Of a stretch of 64,000 nt of DNA, positions 47,043 to 55,272 are shown piece by piece. The notes beneath the pieces were generated by a model. That model was not told where the DNA came from, made no database searches, and saw only the letters and a program-made list of their open reading frames with translations. The stretch spans positions 4,526,001 to 4,590,000 of the forward strand of contig NZ_CP018725.1 of assembly GCF_001908725.1 (NCBI RefSeq), given 5' to 3'. The position numbers were made by a program, and so were the translations under genes. Each line of letters begins with the position of its first letter. Positions within the stretch are counted from its first letter, which is position 1. Source of the stretch: Xanthomonas vesicatoria ATCC 35937. Lineage in GTDB: Bacteria; Pseudomonadota; Gammaproteobacteria; Xanthomonadales; Xanthomonadaceae.

Positions 47043-48548
47043 ATGAGTGAATCCGTCCCCCGCGTCTCCCTGTTGATCGATGGCGAAATGCTGGTCTCCG
47101 CCAGCACCCAGTGGCAGGACGTGGTCAACCCGGCCGACCAGTCGGTGCTGGCGCAGGTGCCGTTCGCCACTACGGCAGAAGTCGACGCCGCAGTGGCCGC
47201 CGCCAGCCGTGCCTTCGTCAGCTGGCGCAAGACGCCCATCGGTGCGCGCGCGCGCGTGTTCCTCAAGTACCAGCAGCTGATCCGCGAGCACATGCCCGAG
47301 CTGGCCGCGCTGCTCAGCGCCGAGCAGGGCAAGACCCTGGCCGATGCCGAAGGCGATGTGTTCCGCGGGCTGGAAGTGGTGGAGCACGCCGCGGCGATCG
47401 GCAACCTGCAGCTGGGCGAGCTGGCCAACAACGTCGCCACCGGCGTGGACACCTACAGCCTGCTGCAGCCGCTAGGCGTGTGCGCGGGCATCACCCCGTT
47501 CAACTTCCCGGCGATGATTCCGCTGTGGATGTTTCCGATGGCGATTGCGACTGGCAACACCTTCGTGCTCAAGCCGTCCGAGCAGGACCCGATGGTGACC
47601 ATGCGCCTGGTGGAACTCGCCTTGGAAGCGGGCATTCCCAAGGGCGTGCTCAACGTGGTGCACGGTGGCGAAGCCGTGGTCAATGCGCTGTGCGATCACC
47701 CGGAGATCAAGGCGCTGTCGTTCGTCGGCTCCACCAACGTGGGCACGCACGTCTATCGCCGCGCATCGCTGGCCGGCAAGCGCGTGCAATGCATGATGGG
47801 CGCCAAGAATCATGCCGTGGTGCTGCCGGACGCCAGCCAGGAACAAACCCTCAATGCGATGGTCGGTGCCGCGTTCGGTGCTGCCGGCCAGCGCTGCATG
47901 GCCGCTTCCACGCTGGTGCTGGTGGGTGAAGCGCAGCAGTGGATTCCCGCCCTGGTCGCCAAGGCGAAGACCTTGAAGCTGGGTGCGGGTACTGAGCAGG
48001 GCACGGACGTGGGCCCGCTGATTTCCTGCGCGGCGCGCGAGCGCGTGGAGAGCCTGATCGCCTCCGGCGTGGAGCAGGGCGCCACGCTGGAACTGGACGG
48101 TCGCACTCCGGCCGTGCCGGGGTTCGAGCAAGGCAACTTCGTCGGCCCGACGATCTTCTCCGGCGTCAAACCCGGCATGCGGATCTACGATGAAGAGATC
48201 TTCGGGCCGGTGCTGGTGATTCTGGAAGCCGCCACGCTGGACGAGGCCATTGCTTTGGTCAACGCCAATCCCAACGGCAACGGCACCGCGTTGTTCACCC
48301 AATCCGGTGCAGCCGCGCGGCGTTTCCAGGAAGACATCGATGTGGGCCAGGTCGGCATCAACGTGCCGATTCCGGTGCCGGTGCCGCTGTTTTCCTTCAC
48401 CGGTTCGCGCGCCTCCAAGCTCGGCGACCTGGGCCCGTACGGCAAGCAGGTCGTGATGTTCTACACCCAGACCAAGACCGTCACCGCGCGCTGGTTCGAC
48501 GACCAGACGCTGGGCCATGGCGTCAACACCACCATTTCTCTCAAGTGA
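47043..48548 (+). CDS. mmsA: Methylmalonate-semialdehyde dehydrogenase
   Basis: CoA-acylating aldehyde dehydrogenase; turns (methyl)malonate semialdehyde into propionyl-CoA or acetyl-CoA in valine breakdown. 501 residues from ATG 47043. ALDH features: [53 protein letters not shown], and the catalytic Cys in [31 protein letters not shown] near the C-terminus is specific to the MmsA subfamily. First gene of a five-gene valine/isobutyrate operon. Confidence 0.97.
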   Translation: MSESVPRVSLLIDGEMLVSASTQWQDVVNPADQSVLAQVPFATTAEVDAAVAAASRAFVSWRKTPIGARARVFLKYQQLIREHMPELAALLSAEQGKTLADAEGDVFRGLEVVEHAAAIGNLQLGELANNVATGVDTYSLLQPLGVCAGITPFNFPAMIPLWMFPMAIATGNTFVLKPSEQDPMVTMRLVELALEAGIPKGVLNVVHGGEAVVNALCDHPEIKALSFVGSTNVGTHVYRRASLAGKRVQCMMGAKNHAVVLPDASQEQTLNAMVGAAFGAAGQRCMAASTLVLVGEAQQWIPALVAKAKTLKLGAGTEQGTDVGPLISCAARERVESLIASGVEQGATLELDGRTPAVPGFEQGNFVGPTIFSGVKPGMRIYDEEIFGPVLVILEAATLDEAIALVNANPNGNGTALFTQSGAAARRFQEDIDVGQVGINVPIPVPVPLFSFTGSRASKLGDLGPYGKQVVMFYTQTKTVTARWFDDQTLGHGVNTTISLK

Positions 48549-48558
48549 TGCGATCGTC

Positions 48559-49740
48559 ATGAATGCAGCCATCCAGCTACACCCCAACGCGGCCGATCTG
48601 AACGACGAGCAGGAGGCCTTCCGCGCCGCCGCACGCGACTTCGCCGACAAGGAACTCGCCCCGTATGCAGCGCAATGGGATGCAGAAAGCCACTTCCCGC
48701 GCGCGGCCATCGCCAAGGCCGCCGAACTTGGTTTCTGCGGCCTGTACACCGACGAAGGCGTGGGTGGGTTAGGTATGCGCCGGCTCGATGCGGCAGTGGT
48801 GTTCGAGGAACTGGCCACGGTCGATCCGTCCACATCGGCCTTTATCAGCATCCACAACATGGCGACCTGGCTGATCGCCAGTTACGGCAATGAAGGCGTG
48901 CGTGCGCAGTGGGGCGAGGCGATGACCAGCGGCGCCAAGCTGGGCTCGTATTGCCTGACCGAGCCGGGTGCCGGCTCGGATGCGGCATCGTTGAAAACCC
49001 GCGCGCAGCGCGATGGCGATGCGTATGTGCTCAACGGCAGCAAGGCCTTCATTTCCGGTGCGGGCGCCACCGATGTGCTGGTGGTGATGGCACGCACCGG
49101 AGACGATGGCGCACGCGGCATCAGCGCTTTCGCGGTACCAGCCGATGCGCCCGGCATCAGCTACGGCCGCAAGGAAGAAAAGATGGGCTGGAACAGCCAG
49201 CCCACGCGCGGGGTGACCTTTACCGATGTACGCATCCCGGCCGGCAATTTGCTCGGCAAGGAAGGCGAGGGCTTCAAGATGGCGATGAAGGCGCTGGATG
49301 GCGGCCGCATCAACATCGCCGCCTGCTCGCTGGGCGCCGCGCAAGGCGCATTGGATGCCGCGCGTCGCTATATGGGCGAGCGCCGCCAGTTCGGCAAGAA
49401 ACTGGCCGATTTCCAGGCGTTGCAATTCAAGCTCGCCGACATGGCCACGCAACTGGTGGCCGCGCGGCAGATGGTGCATACCGCCGCACGCAAGCTCGAT
49501 GCCGGCAGCCACGACGCCACGGTGTGGTGCGCAATGGCCAAACGCTTCGCCACCGACGCCGGCTTTGCAATCTGCGACGAGGCGCTGCAGATCCACGGCG
49601 GGTATGGCTATATCCGCGAGTACCCGATCGAACGCCTGCTGCGCGACAGTCGCGTGCATCGCATCCTGGAGGGCACCAACGAAGTGATGCGCATGATCGT
49701 GGCGCGGCATCTACTCAACGGCGAGGAGGAACTGCGATGA
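48559..49740 (+). CDS. Acyl-CoA dehydrogenase (isobutyryl-CoA type)
   Basis: FAD enzyme that oxidises isobutyryl-CoA to methacrylyl-CoA. 393 residues from ATG 48559. Family motifs: YCLTEPGAGSDAASLKTRA (FAD binding), MGWNSQPTRGVTFTDVRIP, RRQFGKKLADFQALQFKLAD and the C-terminal catalytic region QIHGGYGYIREYPIERLLRD and IHRILEGTNEVMRMIVA. The isobutyryl specificity is from operon context with mmsA and 3-hydroxyisobutyryl-CoA hydrolase. Overlaps the next gene as ATGA. Confidence 0.93.
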   Translation: MNAAIQLHPNAADLNDEQEAFRAAARDFADKELAPYAAQWDAESHFPRAAIAKAAELGFCGLYTDEGVGGLGMRRLDAAVVFEELATVDPSTSAFISIHNMATWLIASYGNEGVRAQWGEAMTSGAKLGSYCLTEPGAGSDAASLKTRAQRDGDAYVLNGSKAFISGAGATDVLVVMARTGDDGARGISAFAVPADAPGISYGRKEEKMGWNSQPTRGVTFTDVRIPAGNLLGKEGEGFKMAMKALDGGRINIAACSLGAAQGALDAARRYMGERRQFGKKLADFQALQFKLADMATQLVAARQMVHTAARKLDAGSHDATVWCAMAKRFATDAGFAICDEALQIHGGYGYIREYPIERLLRDSRVHRILEGTNEVMRMIVARHLLNGEEELR

Positions 49741-50534
49741 GCGCTTGGGAAGGACGTGTGCATACCGGCCTGCAGGTCGAGCGCGATGGGCATGTAGCCA
49801 TCATCACGTTGAGCAATCCGCCAGCCAATACCTGGACCGTGCACAGCCTGGCCGCCTTGCGCGACCTGGTACACGCATTGGATGCCGACCGCAGCGTGTA
49901 CGCGCTGGTGATCACCGGCGAAGGCGAAAAGTTCTTCAGTGCCGGTGCCGACCTCAAGCAGTTTGCCGACGGCGACAAGGCCGCTGCACGTGAGGCCGCG
50001 CGTCGCTTCGGCGAAGCGTTCGAGGCGCTGAGCGCGTTCCGTGGCGTGTCGATCGCCGCCATCAACGGCTATGCCATGGGCGGCGGTCTGGAATGCGCGC
50101 TGGCCTGCGACCTGCGCATTGCCGAGCAACAGGCGCATCTGGCGCTGCCCGAAGCCAGTGTCGGGTTGCTGCCGTGTGCGGGGGGCACCCAGAACCTGCC
50201 GCGCCTGGTCGGCGAGGGTTGGGCCAAGCGCATGATCCTGCTGGGCGAGCGCATCGACGCCGCCACCGCGCACCGTATCGGCCTGGTGGAAGAGGTGGTG
50301 GGCAAGGGCGAGTCGCGCGCGCTGGCAGTCGCCTGGGCGCAGCGTGCCGGCAAGCAGAGCCCGGTAAGCGTGGCGGCCTGCAAACGCCTGGTGCAATCCA
50401 CTCGCCATGGCACGCACGCAGCGGCCTTGGTTGCCGAGCGCGAAGCCTTCGTCGACCTGTTCGAGCAGGCCGATCAGGCCGAAGGGGTTGCCGCATTTTT
50501 GGAAAAGCGCGCTCCGCAGTGGAGCAGCCGCTGA
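49737..50534 (+). CDS. Enoyl-CoA hydratase
   Basis: Crotonase-fold enzyme of 265 residues, expected to hydrate methacrylyl-CoA to 3-hydroxyisobutyryl-CoA here. Oxyanion-hole motifs FFSAGADLKQFADGD and GYAMGGGLECALACDLRIA; the catalytic region LPEASVGLLPCAGGTQNLPR has one Glu at the usual place. Start ATG overlaps the upstream stop by four bases. Confidence 0.94.
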   Translation: MSAWEGRVHTGLQVERDGHVAIITLSNPPANTWTVHSLAALRDLVHALDADRSVYALVITGEGEKFFSAGADLKQFADGDKAAAREAARRFGEAFEALSAFRGVSIAAINGYAMGGGLECALACDLRIAEQQAHLALPEASVGLLPCAGGTQNLPRLVGEGWAKRMILLGERIDAATAHRIGLVEEVVGKGESRALAVAWAQRAGKQSPVSVAACKRLVQSTRHGTHAAALVAEREAFVDLFEQADQAEGVAAFLEKRAPQWSSR

Positions 50535-51712
50535 TGACGGAGAGAAGCCCGACCGACGCAGCGCCGGTGCTGTTCGAGCAGCGCGATTGCGCCGATGGGC
50601 ATCGCATCGGTGTCGCCACCTTGAATGCCCCCAAGATGCTCAATGGCTTGTCGTTGCAGATGACCCGGTTGCTGGATGCGCAGCTACAGGAATGGGCCGG
50701 CGATGCGCAGATCGCCTGCGTCGTGTTGCGTGGCGCCGGCGACAAAGCGCTGTGCGCCGGCGGCGATCTGCATGGGCTGTACCAGAGCATGCGCGCGCAT
50801 CGCGATGCCGTGCCCGACGCGGCCCAGCGCCGTGCGCGGCCGCAAGACAATCCCTATGCCGCCGCATTCTTCGAAGAGGAATATTGGCTGGATTACCGCA
50901 TTCATACCTATGCCAAGCCGCTGCTGTGCTGGGGCCATGGCATCGTGATGGGTGGCGGCATTGGCCTGATGTCCGGTGCCAGCCACCGCGTGGTCACCGA
51001 GCGCTCGCGCCTGGCCATGCCGGAGATCAGCGTCGGTCTGTTTCCAGACGTAGGTGGCAGCTGGCTGTTGCGGCGCGTGCCGCACGGCGCCGGCCTGTTT
51101 CTCGCCTTGACCGGCGCACCGCTCAACGCCAGCGATGCCATCTACGCCGGTCTGGCCGATGTGCGGTTGGAACATGCGCAATACAGCGCCGTGCTGGATG
51201 CCTTGAGCGCGCACGCATGGACCGGCGATGCCGGCAACGATCGCGAGCAACTGGGTGCGTTTTTGCAGGGAATCGCGCAGCCACTGGAACCGGGCCCACT
51301 GCAGCTGCATGCGGCATTGATCGCGCAACTGGTATCCGGCGACACGCTGGAGCAGGTGGTCGATGCGATCGCTGCCCTGCAAAGCGAGGACGGTTGGTTG
51401 CAGGCCGCGCGCGCGACGCTGGCCGCCGGCGCACCTGGCTCGGCACGGTTGGCGTGGGAACTGCAACGTCATCCCGGCACTGCGACGCTGGCTGAGACGT
51501 TTCGCACCGAGTACGTAGCGGCACTGCATGCCGCCGCGCACGGCGATTTTGCCGAAGGCATCCTGGCGTTGCTGATCGACAAGGACCGCCAGCCACAGTG
51601 GCAGCCGGCATCGCTGAGCGCAGCGGATACGCAATGGGCGGCCGGCTTTTTCAATGCACCATGGCCGGCTGCGCAGCATCCGTTGGCGGATCTTGGTGCG
51701 CACCAGACATGA
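50534..51712 (+). CDS. 3-hydroxyisobutyryl-CoA hydrolase
   Basis: Crotonase-family hydrolase (HIBCH type) that releases 3-hydroxyisobutyrate from its CoA ester. 392 residues. Features: VVLRGAGDKALCAGGDLHGL, the long insert EYWLDYRIHTYAKPLLCWGH, GIVMGGGIGLMSGASHRVVT and MPEISVGLFPDVGGSWLL. The long C-terminal half distinguishes it from ordinary enoyl-CoA hydratases. Its ATG overlaps the upstream stop by one base. Confidence 0.95.
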   Translation: MTERSPTDAAPVLFEQRDCADGHRIGVATLNAPKMLNGLSLQMTRLLDAQLQEWAGDAQIACVVLRGAGDKALCAGGDLHGLYQSMRAHRDAVPDAAQRRARPQDNPYAAAFFEEEYWLDYRIHTYAKPLLCWGHGIVMGGGIGLMSGASHRVVTERSRLAMPEISVGLFPDVGGSWLLRRVPHGAGLFLALTGAPLNASDAIYAGLADVRLEHAQYSAVLDALSAHAWTGDAGNDREQLGAFLQGIAQPLEPGPLQLHAALIAQLVSGDTLEQVVDAIAALQSEDGWLQAARATLAAGAPGSARLAWELQRHPGTATLAETFRTEYVAALHAAAHGDFAEGILALLIDKDRQPQWQPASLSAADTQWAAGFFNAPWPAAQHPLADLGAHQT

Positions 51713-51855
51713 TGCCGCGTGTATCGCAGGGCTCGCGTATCCACGCAACTTGCGCGCGCGTTGCGTGCGTAACGTCGCTTACACAGCTGCACGTCATCTC
51801 GCACTGAGCGCGTCCCGATACTTTTGATAGTTGCTCCACTCTGGAGATCGACACG

Positions 51856-52743
51856 ATGAGCAAGATCGCTTTTATCGGCCTGGGCAACATGGGTGGCCCG
51901 ATGGCCGCCAACCTGATCAAGGCCGGCCACCAGCTCCGCGTCTTCGATCTGGTGCAGGGCGCACTGGATGCGGCATCCGCTGCCGGCGCCCACGCAGCAA
52001 GCTCTGCGCCCGACACGCTGGCCGACGCCGAGATCGTCATCTCGATGCTGCCGGCCAGCAGGCACGTGGAAGCGCTGTATCTGGGCGATGGCGGCATTCT
52101 GACGCAGATTCCCGATGGCGCGCTGGTGATCGACTGCAGCACCATCGCACCGGTGTCCGCACGCAAGGTGGCCGATGCCGCGCGCGCACGGGGGCTGGCG
52201 GTGCTGGATGCGCCGGTGTCCGGTGGCACCGCGGGTGCCGCCGCCGGCACGCTGACCTTCATCGTCGGTGGTGCCGCCGACGTGCTGGAGCGCGCCCGCC
52301 CGGTGCTGGAAGCCATGGGCAAGAATATTTTCCATGTGGGCGACAACGGTGCCGGCCAGGTCGCCAAGCTGTGCAACAACATGGCGCTGGGTGTGATCAT
52401 GGCCGCCACCGGTGAAGCGCTGGCGCTCGGCGTCGCGCAGGGGCTTGACCCGGCGGTGCTGTCGCAGATGATGGCGGTCAGCACCGGACGCAGTTGGGCC
52501 ACCGAGGTCTGCAATCCCTGGCCGGGCGTGCTGCCCAACGCACCGGCGTCGCGCGGTTACAGCGGCGGCTTCGGCAACGACCTGATGCTCAAGGACCTGG
52601 GCCTGGTGGCCGAATCTGCGGTGCAGGCCGGCGTGTCGATCCCGCTGGGCGAGTTGGCACGCAACCTGTATGCGATGAACAGCCTGGCCGGTAACGGCGC
52701 ACTGGATTTTTCCAGCGTGGTCAAACTGGTCGCCAAGGTTTGA
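51856..52743 (+). CDS. mmsB: 3-hydroxyisobutyrate dehydrogenase
   Basis: NAD-dependent dehydrogenase making methylmalonate semialdehyde, the substrate of MmsA. 295 residues. The dinucleotide fold starts KIAFIGLGNMGGPMAANLIK; the substrate loop is DAPVSGGTAGAAAGTLTFIV and the catalytic Lys lies in GQVAKLCNNMALG. Last gene of the valine operon, 143 bases after the hydrolase gene. Confidence 0.96.
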   Translation: MSKIAFIGLGNMGGPMAANLIKAGHQLRVFDLVQGALDAASAAGAHAASSAPDTLADAEIVISMLPASRHVEALYLGDGGILTQIPDGALVIDCSTIAPVSARKVADAARARGLAVLDAPVSGGTAGAAAGTLTFIVGGAADVLERARPVLEAMGKNIFHVGDNGAGQVAKLCNNMALGVIMAATGEALALGVAQGLDPAVLSQMMAVSTGRSWATEVCNPWPGVLPNAPASRGYSGGFGNDLMLKDLGLVAESAVQAGVSIPLGELARNLYAMNSLAGNGALDFSSVVKLVAKV

Positions 52744-52763
52744 TAGCGGCTTATACGGCCACT

Positions 52764-52800
52764 ACGCTCACCGCCAAGTGGGCGTCGCCGGCGTTTTTTT
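52764..52800 (+). terminator. Possible terminator after mmsB
   Basis: An imperfect stem (ACGC...GCGT outer, CGCC...GGCG inner) ends in a run of seven T's. The T-tract is good, the stem is poor. Confidence 0.45.
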
Positions 52801-53305
52801 AACTCGCTTCCGTCGTGTAAGTGATCGAACGGGGTGCGTAGGTGCGAAGCGATGATCTGCGGCTTGGCTGCGAGGCCCTTGCCCGCCTACCATCGCGGGA
52901 CACGCCGCAAGTACATCCCTGTAGGCTCTTATGCGGCATCCATGCCGCATAAGGTCCCGCGACAATAGGCGGGCAAGGGGCTGTCGAGATGGCCGGTATG
53001 CAAGCTTGCAAGCAGCGCATGCGGCGCGGTGTTCGATGAAGTGCGGTCTGGGTAGCCTCCTTCGACCCGAGCACTGTCACTGCCAATACGAAATCACTAC
53101 CCGCCGATGAAGGCAGTGGCTCAGCACGTGCTGCCATTGCGACGGTGTTCGTAAACTTTTGTTAGCCGCTTCAAGGTGCTGCCTGGCCCGGGCAATAACA
53201 CTTAGCGCCGCGCTCACGTGATGTGATCTCATCACGCATGGGTGTAATAGTCTCCGCCATCGCACGCGCCTAAGGTGCGCGCATCGCACAAGGCCACTGC
53301 ACCCC
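52801..53305. other. Intergenic region between mmsB and the CDF gene
   Basis: About 500 bases holding a large nested inverted repeat (52876-52979). The right part, 53000-53305, has no recognised feature beyond being the CDF promoter region. Confidence 0.5.
52876..52979. repeat. Nested inverted-repeat element, about 104 bp
   Basis: Outer perfect arms CCCTTGCCCGCCTA / TAGGCGGGCAAGGG (52876-52889, 52966-52979), second arms CGCGGGAC / GTCCCGCG (52894-52901, 52954-52961), inner arms CTTATGCGGCAT / ATGCCGCATAAG (52928-52953) with a two-base centre. It would fold into a long cruciform or RNA stem. Confidence 0.8.
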
Positions 53306-54271
53306 ATGGGACACGATCACAACCACGCACCCAGCGAAATCCGCCACGAAACACCGCTGTGGTGGGCGCTAGGCCTTACCGCCACCTTCCTGGTGGCCGA
53401 GGTCATTGGCGCATTCTTGTCCAATAGCCTGGCGCTGTTGTCGGATGCGGCGCACATGGCCACCGACACGCTCGGTCTGATGATCGCGCTGCTCGCGGTG
53501 CGCTTGAGCCGGCGCCCGGCGGATGCGCGCCGCACTTACGGCTATGTCCGTCTTGAAGCTTTGGGTGCCCTGGTCAATGGCGCGCTGCTGTTCGGTGTGG
53601 GCGGCTACATCCTCTGGGAAGCCGCACAGCGCTTTCGCGCGCCGCAGGACATCTCGTCCAACGGCATGTTGCTGATCGCCGGGCTGGGCCTGGTGATCAA
53701 CCTGATCGCGATGAAGCTGCTGCACGCCGGCAGCGGCGAAAGCCTCAACGTCAAAGGGGCGTATCTGGAAGTCTGGAGCGACATGCTCGGCTCGGTGGCG
53801 GTGATCATCGGCGCCTTGCTGATCCGCTGGACCGGCTGGCAGTGGATCGACCCGGTGCTGGCGGTGCTGATCGGCCTGTGGGTGCTGCCACGCACCTGGG
53901 TGCTGCTGCGCGAAGCGATCAATGTCCTGCTCGAAGGCGTCCCCAAAGGCATCGACCTGGCGCAGGTGCGTCAGGCCTTGACCAGCTATCCGGGCGTGGA
54001 CGACGTGCACGACCTGCACGTCTGGGCCCTGGCCTCCAGCACGCCCGCACTCACCGCGCATGTCGTGGTTGGCGACAGCACCGACCGCGATCGCCTGCGC
54101 GACGCGCTCGGCACCCTGCTGCACGACCGTTTCGAGATCGCCCACGTCACGCTGCAGGTGGAAAGCGGCGACTGCGGTACCGAACCCTGCGGCACGCCAA
54201 CGTCCGCGTCAGGCGCCACGCATGACGATCACCACGGGCACGCGCATGGACATGGCGGTCACTCCCACTGA
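53306..54271 (+). CDS. Cation diffusion facilitator metal exporter (CzcD-like)
   Basis: Proton-driven efflux of Zn, Co, Cd or similar divalent cations from the cytoplasm. 321 residues with six membrane segments. The first is WWALGLTATFLVAEVIGAFL; the metal-binding motif LALLSDAAHMATDTLGLMIA has the HxxxD pair and is mirrored by YLEVWSDMLGSVAVI in TM5. The C-terminal cytoplasmic domain (LRDALGTLLHDRFEIAHVTL) follows. Both termini are His-rich (MGHDHNHAP and HDDHHGHAHGHGGHSH), likely metal-sensing. Metal specificity is not certain. Confidence 0.95.
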   Translation: MGHDHNHAPSEIRHETPLWWALGLTATFLVAEVIGAFLSNSLALLSDAAHMATDTLGLMIALLAVRLSRRPADARRTYGYVRLEALGALVNGALLFGVGGYILWEAAQRFRAPQDISSNGMLLIAGLGLVINLIAMKLLHAGSGESLNVKGAYLEVWSDMLGSVAVIIGALLIRWTGWQWIDPVLAVLIGLWVLPRTWVLLREAINVLLEGVPKGIDLAQVRQALTSYPGVDDVHDLHVWALASSTPALTAHVVVGDSTDRDRLRDALGTLLHDRFEIAHVTLQVESGDCGTEPCGTPTSASGATHDDHHGHAHGHGGHSH

Positions 54272-54412
54272 GCAGTGGTAGCTGGGGCGTGTCGCAAGCG
54301 TGCAATGGCGATACCCGGGTAGGCGCCAGCGCTTCCACCCCACGGCCGGCTGGCGCGTAATCGCCTGCATCGTATGATCGGTGCGGGATGAGTTCTGCAC
54401 ACGGCGGGTGTC

Positions 54413-54712
54413 ATGGCGTTACAGGTCGGGCCAGTGAACGAGCGGGTTGCCGCTCTCGTGCAAGAGGCAGGTGCCGCAGCATCGGCAGGGAACTGGCAGC
54501 AAGCCGAAGCGTTATGGCAGCGCGTGCGGCAACTGGCGCCGGCGCACCCGCAGGCGCTGTATAGCCTGGGGGTTCATGCCTACCAACGGGGCGACACGCA
54601 GGCCGCGATCGCATACCGGGACGGTGCGCGGGCAACCAGCCCTGCCGATCCGATGATCGTGTTGACCATTGCCGTGGTGAAACAGGCGCAGGGAGACGTG
54701 GACGGCGAATAG
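54413..54712 (+). pseudogene. N-terminal TPR fragment, probably of an aspartyl beta-hydroxylase-type gene
   Basis: 99-codon frame with tetratricopeptide-like helices: VAALVQEAGAAASAGNWQQA, ALYSLGVHAYQRGDTQAAIA and a third unit ending in KQAQGDVDGE. It stops exactly where a fragment of a different gene begins. TPR plus hydroxylase proteins with such an N-terminus are frequent near TonB receptors in Xanthomonas, which is the basis for the call, so the C-terminal hydroxylase domain is probably deleted. Confidence 0.6.
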
Positions 54713-55108
54713 GAAGTGACCTACGACTGCGCTGGCTTGGTCAACGTGGCATGCAACAGTGCCGAGTGGCGGCACGTGCTGAGCACGCGCTACAACTTCG
54801 ACCGTTACACCGTCAGTCTGCGTTGGCGCTATATCGGTGAGCTGGACTACCAGAACACCGACGGAACCCCGGGCACAACCGACGTGCGCCTGGTGAATCA
54901 GGACAACAAGGTGTCGGCGTACAACTACTTCGACCTGTCCGGTTCGATGCAGTTGGGCGATTACGTCACCTGGACGCTGGGTGTCAACAACATCGCCGAC
55001 AAGGAACCGCCGTTGGTTGGGGGTAGCCTGACCTTCAACGGCAACTCCCTGGGGGGGTACGACCAGGCTGGGCGTTACATCTTCACCAGTGTGGGGCTGC
55101 GCTTCTGA
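54711..55108 (+). pseudogene. C-terminal fragment of a TonB-dependent receptor
   Basis: 130 residues of the end of an outer-membrane barrel: VTYDCAGLVNVAC, SLRWRYIGELDYQN, YFDLSGSMQLGDYVTWTLGV, NNIADKEPPLVGG and the terminal strand YIFTSVGLRF with C-terminal Phe. No signal peptide, plug or most of the barrel. The upstream frame continues EV and then a stop from the TPR fragment. It cannot act alone as a transporter. Confidence 0.75.
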
Positions 55109-55132
55109 GTGCGTTGCGGTACTGGTTATAAA

Positions 55133-55160
55133 AGAACGGCGAGCCTTGGCTCGCCGTTCT
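55133..55160. terminator. Bidirectional terminator
   Basis: Perfect 13-bp stem AGAACGGCGAGCC / GGCTCGCCGTTCT with a TT loop. It lies between the receptor remnant (plus) and the FadJ-like gene (minus). Confidence 0.8.
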
Positions 55161-55272
55161 GTGTTCAGTGGTGATGGTCCACTCGATGGTTGCGCCGCCG
55201 CAACGTGATGCGCAACAGCCGACGATCAATCGGTTCGCGTGCTTTCGCAGGCAGTATCCCGGCACTGGACGC

